NCBI GenBank assembly: GCA_005881335.1
Contig: VBFV01000076.1
Span: forward strand, 1-44,275
Reading direction: 5' to 3'
DNA: 44,275 nt
Origin: Chloroflexota bacterium
Lineage (GTDB): Bacteria; Chloroflexota; Dormibacteria; Dormibacterales; Dormibacteraceae
The notes under the pieces were generated by a model, which had not been told where the DNA came from, ran no database searches, and saw nothing but the letters and a program-made list of their open reading frames with translations. The position numbers were made by a program, and so were the translations under genes. This document shows, one piece after another, positions 37,987 to 44,275 of the stretch (position 1 is the stretch's first letter; each line of letters begins with the position of its first letter).

Positions 37987-38867
37987 GCAACGCGCCCGCG
38001 ATCGTCGCCGCCGAAGGACCGATCCGCCGCCGGCCGGTCGCCTTGCTGGAGCTGGCGAGGAAGAACCGAGGCGTCCTCGTCGGCCTGGCTCTGGTCGCGG
38101 TGCTCTTCCTGGTCGCGCTTCTGGCTCCCGTGATCTCACCCCACGACCCGATCGCCACCGAACCCGACAACGCATACCTGCCGCCGCTGAGCCCCGGCCA
38201 CGCGCTGGGCACGGATGAGCTGGGACGGGATCAGATCAGCCGCATCCTGTGGGGCGCCCGGATCTCGCTTCCGGTCGCCTTTGTCGCGGTCGCCGTCGGG
38301 TTGGTCGCAGGAGGCTTGATCGGCCTGGTCAGCGGTTACGCGGGCGGTTTGACAGACCTCCTGCTGATGCGCGTGATCGACGCCCTGCTCGCGTTTCCCG
38401 CCTTGATCCTGGCGATCGCCCTGGTGGCCGCACTTGGGCCCAGCCTCCGCAACGCCATGATCGCCATCGGGATCGTGGCCATCCCCGCTTACGCGAGGCT
38501 CGTGCGGGCGGTGGTGCTTCAGCTCAAACAGATGGAGTTCGTGGTCGCCACGCGATCTCTTGGCGCGACCCCGGTGCGCATTGTCCTGCGGCACCTCATA
38601 CCGAACCTCATGAACCCGGTCCTGGTGCAGGTCTCGCTGTCCGCGGGGTTCGCGATCCTGGCCGAGGCAGTCCTCTCCTTCCTCGGTCTCGGCGCCCAGC
38701 CGCCAACACCGGACTGGGGACAGATGATCACCACCGGCCGCACCTTTCTCCCCAACGACCCGTGGCTGGCCATCATCCCGGGCGTCGCCATCTCGATCAC
38801 CGTGTACAGCTTCAACCTGCTCGGCGATTCACTTCGGGACGCGCTCGATCCCAGGCTTCGACGCTGA
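37983..38867 (+). CDS. ABC transporter permease (DppC-like)
   Basis: ATG 37983; HALGTDELGRDQISRILWGARISL; VLSFLGLGAQPPTPDWGQMI. Confidence 0.93.
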   Translation: MSNAPAIVAAEGPIRRRPVALLELARKNRGVLVGLALVAVLFLVALLAPVISPHDPIATEPDNAYLPPLSPGHALGTDELGRDQISRILWGARISLPVAFVAVAVGLVAGGLIGLVSGYAGGLTDLLLMRVIDALLAFPALILAIALVAALGPSLRNAMIAIGIVAIPAYARLVRAVVLQLKQMEFVVATRSLGATPVRIVLRHLIPNLMNPVLVQVSLSAGFAILAEAVLSFLGLGAQPPTPDWGQMITTGRTFLPNDPWLAIIPGVAISITVYSFNLLGDSLRDALDPRLRR

Positions 38868-39848
38868 TGGCGTTCAGTCACCTGCTCGAGCTGGAGAACG
38901 TCCACACCGAGCTTTCCCTGGCCGAAGGCACGCTTCGCGCCGTCGATGGAGTCTCGCTCACGATCGATGCCGGAGAAACCCTTGGCATCGTCGGCGAGTC
39001 CGGCTCCGGGAAATCGATGACGGCGCTCTCGATCATGCGACTCCTACCGCGCTCAGGCAGGATCGTCGAAGGAAGCATCAGGTTCAAAGACCGAGTGCTG
39101 TCGGATCTCAGCGAGGACGAGATGGAGGCCATCCGCGGGACCGAGATGGCCATGATCTTCCAGGACCCGATGACATCGCTGAACCCTGTCTACCGGACGG
39201 GTTGGCAGGTAGGCGAGCCACTGCGCATCCACCGCCACGTGGGGTCGGGCGAAGCGATCGCCACGGCCACCGATCTCTTCCGCCAGGTTGGAATTCCCGA
39301 TGCGAGAAGTCGTGTGAGGCATTTTCCGCACATGCTCTCCGGGGGGATGCGTCAGCGCGCGATGATCGCCATGGGCCTGAGCATGAGCCCGAGCCTGCTC
39401 ATCGCCGACGAGCCGACGACCGCCCTTGACGTCACGATCCAGGCACAGATCCTCGACTTGCTGCGCAGGCTGAATCGCGAATACGGCACGGCGACGATCC
39501 TTATCACGCACAACCTCGGCGTGGTCGCCGGCATGTGTGACCGAGTCATCGTCATGTACGCGGGCCGCATCGTCGAGCAGGGCCGAACTGAGGACGTGTT
39601 CTCGCATCCCGAGCATCCGTACACGTGGTCGCTGCTTCGCTCGATACCCCGCCTCGATGCGGAACCGCACGAGCCGCTCACGCCGATCGAAGGCTCGCCG
39701 CCCGACATGGTCCATCTGCCGGCCGGCTGCAAGTTCCAGCCGCGATGCCCGTTCGCGGTGGCGCGCTGCAGCCGAGAGGAGCCATCTCTGCTCCAGGTCC
39801 GCGACCAGCTCGCGCGGTGTTGGGTGACGCAGGCCGGCACCGAGCTCA

Positions 39849-39856
<8 letters not shown>
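38867..39856 (+). CDS. ABC transporter ATP-binding protein (DppD-like)
   Basis: [59 protein letters not shown]. Confidence 0.93.
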
Positions 39857-40828
<972 letters not shown>

Positions 40829-40832
<4 letters not shown>

Positions 40833-42598
40833 CGGCCCGCGGCGTATGCCTGCGCGCCGCGTGCGCTGGCGGCGGCGGAGAGGATTCCGGTTGCGTGGTC
40901 GACTCCGACCGCGCAGATCCGGCCCAGGGACGAGCGGTCTGCCTCGAACACGTCGTGGCCTCGGCGCCGCAGCTCGTCGAGCACGCCGGGCTCCATCGGC
41001 TCTGAGTGCAACCGCCCAGGATGGGAGTCGTGTGGTGCAAACGAGCTTGGGAAGTGCGTGGTGTGGAACATGGGCGCGTCGATGGATGCCTGCAGGTCCT
41101 GTCCGAAAACGGCGTGAGTGAGGAAAAACTCAAGCGTCCATTGGTCCTGCTGGTCGCCGCCGGGTGTGCCGAACGCGAGGCATGGTTCGCCGTCGCGAAG
41201 CGCGAGCGACGGGCTGAGCGTGGTCCGAGGCCGTTTGCCGCCTTCCAGGTGATTGGGATGCTGGGGGTCGAGGTTGAACATCTGGGCTCGCGTGCCGAGG
41301 CAGAAGCCGAGGCCTGGGATCACCGGCGAGCTCTGCAGCCATCCACCGCTCGGGGTGCAGGCGACAAGGTTCCCATGACGGTCGGCGACCGCGACGTGCA
41401 CGGTGTCGCCCCGCACCGCGCCGAGCGACTGGGAACCGGCGCCTGTCCAGTGCCCCTCTGTCACGGCCCGTGCCTCGCGTCGCGGCAGCCGCGGCTCCAG
41501 ACCCGCGGGCCGGCCTGGCGTCAACGCCAAGGATGCCCGGTCGCCGACCAGCGGGCGGCGTTCGTCTGCGTATCGGCTCGACAGTAGGTCGGCAAGCGGC
41601 ACCGACGCGAAATCCGGATCCCCGTACCACGCCTCCCGGTCCGCGAATGCGAGCTTGGCGCACTCCGTGACGAGGTGGATGTGATCCGCGGACAGGAAGC
41701 CGGTGGAGGCAAGGTCGTAGGGCGCGAGGAGCTGCAGCTGTTGAAGGAAGACGGGCCCCTGGCTCCACGGCCCGCACTTGGCCACGGTCCAGCCGCGAAA
41801 ATCAGCGGTCACAGGGTCTTCACGCCTGGCCTGAAAGGCGGCAAGGTCCGCAGCCGTGAGGAGACCGGGATGCGCAACGCCTGAGCTATCCATCAGCTCG
41901 TGCCGGCAGTGCAGATCGACCGCCTCGGCCACGAACCCCGAATAGAACGAGCGCAGCGCCGCCTCGATCTGCTCTTCCCTGCCCCCGGCCGGTGCCGTAT
42001 CCCGCAGCAGGCGCCTGTAGGTCGCGGCAAGATCACGGTTGTGAAACCGCTGTCCGGGCCTTGGCACGCCCCCGCCCAGGTACACGGCCGCCGAGCTCGG
42101 CCAGTGCTCGCGAAACAACGGCTCGACCATGACCAGGATGTCGGTGATCCGCGGCAGCAGCGGATAACCGGATTCGGCATACCCGATGGCGAACTCCAAC
42201 ACGTCGGCCAGGCGCCAGGTGCCGTGGTCCCGTAGCAGGGCAAGCCACGCCGCGAAGGCTCCCGGTACGCATGCCGCTATGAGGCCCGTGCCCGGCACCT
42301 CGCCGAGTCCCATTTTCCTGATGCGCTGAATGCCGGCCGCGCTGGGCGCCGGCCCCTGGCCGCAGATGACATCGACCTTCTTCCGCGTCACGTCCCACAG
42401 GACGATCGGGACCTCGCCGCCGAGGCCATTGAGATGCGGCTCGACGACCTGCAGCACAAAACCTGCCGCGACGGCGGCGTCAAACGCATTGCCGCCTCGC
42501 TCGAGCACCGAGATCCCGCACTGTGCCGCGAGCCAGTGGGTGGAGCTCACCGCTCCAAAGGTCCCTTTGATCTCAGGCCGGGTTGTGAACTGCTTCAC
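40829..42598 (-). CDS. gamma-glutamyltransferase family protein
   Basis: [70 protein letters not shown]. Confidence 0.9.
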
Positions 42599-42622
42599 CC
42601 TGGCAAAGGCTACTGTCTACGA

Positions 42623-42913
42623 ATGAATCAATTCTTCGACGCCCTCGGCCAGGATTGGGTCGACGCCGCGGAGCGCCGCGGGGCGGCCATCAACAAACCC
42701 GCGCTGGACTCTGGCGTAGCACTGGAGCTACTCGAGCTGGCACGAGTGGCGGCTCACACCCAGGAGCGGCGATTCGCGCCGCTGACGTGCTACATGGCCG
42801 GGGTGGCGGCCGAGCGCCTGCGGACGGCGGGGGCGGACGTCGACGAACGCGCCATCGCCGAGTTCATCCAGGAAGTCAGGCAGAAGCTGGAGCGCGAGGT
42901 CCCCGGCCTCTAG
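42623..42913 (+). CDS. small protein (DUF6457-like)
   Basis: MNQFFDALGQDWVDAAERRG...LELARVAAHTQERRFAPLTCYMAGVAAERLRTAG. Confidence 0.6.
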   Translation: MNQFFDALGQDWVDAAERRGAAINKPALDSGVALELLELARVAAHTQERRFAPLTCYMAGVAAERLRTAGADVDERAIAEFIQEVRQKLEREVPGL

Positions 42914-42916
42914 GGG

Positions 42917-43990
42917 TTAGCGGACGTTGATGACCGGCAGCTGCCGGAAGCTCTGCACCGAAACGCGAGCGGCGACCGCCGACGCGACCTTGCGCAGCGC
43001 CTGCGCACCGGGACCTTCAGGACGGGAAACGACCACCGGCGCTCCCGCATCGGCCTCTTCGCGGATGGCGTTCTCGAGCGGGATCGCGCCCAGGTAGGGC
43101 ACGCCGAGCCGCTGCGCGGCTCGCTCGGCGCGACCGTGATCGAAGATGAAATGTTCTTTGCCACAGTCGTCGCAGACAAACCAGCTCATGTTCTCGATCA
43201 ACCCGAGCGGGGTCACGTTGAGACCGCGAAACATCTGAAGGGCCTTGACCGCGATCTTCAACGCCGCGTCCTGAGGCGTACAGACGACCGCGACGCCGGT
43301 CAGCGGGATGGTCTGCGCCAGGGTCAGCGAGGCATCGCCTGTGCCGGGCGGTAGATCGACGATCATGTAGTCGAGCTCACCCCAGCGGACGTCGGTCAGC
43401 ATCTGCTCGATCGCGCGCGACACCATCGGCCCTCGCCAGACCATCGCCTTGTCGGCTCCCGCCAGCAAGCCGATCGAGATCACCTTCAGGCCATAAGCCT
43501 CAAGCGGCACGAGCTTCTGGTCGTGCACTTGAGGCGTGTCGCTGATACCGAGCATGCCCGGCACCGACGGCCCGTAGATGTCAGCGTCGAGGAGCCCGAC
43601 CCGAGCGCCGGAGAGCTGCAGCGAAGCCGCGAGGTTGACGGCGATCGTCGATTTGCCGACGCCGCCCTTGCCCGAGGCGACCGCGATCACGTGCTTCACG
43701 CCTGGGATCGCCGCTTCATGGCCTCGGCCGTTGAAGGCCGCGCGCACGTTGGCCGTCATCTTCAGGTCGACCGCGGTCACGCCTGGGATCCCGGCGACGA
43801 GGTCGTGGGCCAACGACTGAAACCGGTCGCGCACGGGACAAGCGGGCGTGGTCAGCTCGAATGTGAAGCTGACCCGCCCGCCGTCGGTGATCGCGATGTC
43901 CTTGATCATGCCGAGGCTGACCACGTCGCGGCCAAGATCAGGGTCCTTGATCGCTGACAGCACAGTGAGGATGTCTTCCCTACTGGGCAC
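42917..43990 (-). CDS. Mrp/NBP35-family Fe-S carrier ATPase
   Basis: N-term DUF59; VASGKGGVGKSTIAVNLAASLQLSGARVGLLDADIYGPSVPGMLG. Confidence 0.93.
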   Translation of the reverse strand: MPSREDILTVLSAIKDPDLGRDVVSLGMIKDIAITDGGRVSFTFELTTPACPVRDRFQSLAHDLVAGIPGVTAVDLKMTANVRAAFNGRGHEAAIPGVKHVIAVASGKGGVGKSTIAVNLAASLQLSGARVGLLDADIYGPSVPGMLGISDTPQVHDQKLVPLEAYGLKVISIGLLAGADKAMVWRGPMVSRAIEQMLTDVRWGELDYMIVDLPPGTGDASLTLAQTIPLTGVAVVCTPQDAALKIAVKALQMFRGLNVTPLGLIENMSWFVCDDCGKEHFIFDHGRAERAAQRLGVPYLGAIPLENAIREEADAGAPVVVSRPEGPGAQALRKVASAVAARVSVQSFRQLPVINVR

Positions 43991-44249
43991 TGAAAATCAC
44001 CGCGGCACGCAAGGCCAGGACTCCTAACAGGACCAGGACGGAGACCACGACCGTGTCGAGACGCACCCCCGCGACGGTGCCCGATCCTCCCTCGGCGCGC
44101 ATCCGCATGTGGCCGCGCGCCTCGACGAGAGATCCGGCGACGCCGGCCACGGCGACCGCCCACAGCGGCAGCCAGGGCAGCTCGCGGGCGAGCGCGCCGG
44201 CGGCGCCGACCGTGATGAAGAACACGATGATCAACGCCAGCTCCAGCAC
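43980..44249 (-). CDS. hypothetical membrane protein
   Basis: Three hydrophobic segments; ATGA-type overlap region with mrp gene. Confidence 0.5.
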   Translation of the reverse strand: MLELALIIVFFITVGAAGALARELPWLPLWAVAVAGVAGSLVEARGHMRMRAEGGSGTVAGVRLDTVVVSVLVLLGVLALRAAVIFSAQ

Positions 44250-44275
44250 GGAGAAGTAACCATCCGCCTGGTGCA

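Overview
A 44.3-kb, GC-rich, gene-dense bacterial chromosomal window. I saw no IS elements, CRISPR array, rRNA or tRNA. Core content: sulfite-oxidase-like protein, D-Ala-D-Ala carboxypeptidase, ZnuABC with a divergent Fur/Zur regulator, Na+/H+ antiporter, KaiC-like ATPase with a MerR-REC fusion regulator and a STAS protein, Tdh-Kbl, topoisomerase IB, Gnd, lipid kinase, DUF2231-Rieske protein, a GT4-SDR-PTPS-like operon, MFS transporter, sortase with a DUF11 substrate, MmsA/FAH/DHDPS-family genes, PfkB-PsuG, a peptide ABC transporter, gamma-glutamyltransferase and an Mrp ATPase. The most notable observation is two unrelated genes interrupted by an in-frame TGA exactly where the family has its catalytic cysteine: a rhodanese-CBS protein (TGA at 19903-19905, minus strand; YCWDSA-U-DMAPR) and a DsbA/FrnE-like oxidoreductase (TGA at 34808-34810, plus strand; DYV-U-PWC). 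Each TGA lies in a potential SECIS-like stem, and in both the U of UGA pairs (U-G wobble) with a G exactly 33 nt downstream. This suggests two selenoproteins that normal ORF calling splits or truncates. Other notable items: a probable cobalamin riboswitch upstream of a PfkB/PsuG gene pair, a PTPS-like protein lacking its central zinc/catalytic segment inside a GT4-SDR operon, and a dedicated sortase/LPNNG-substrate pair. All family calls come from motif recognition by eye; no searches were run.
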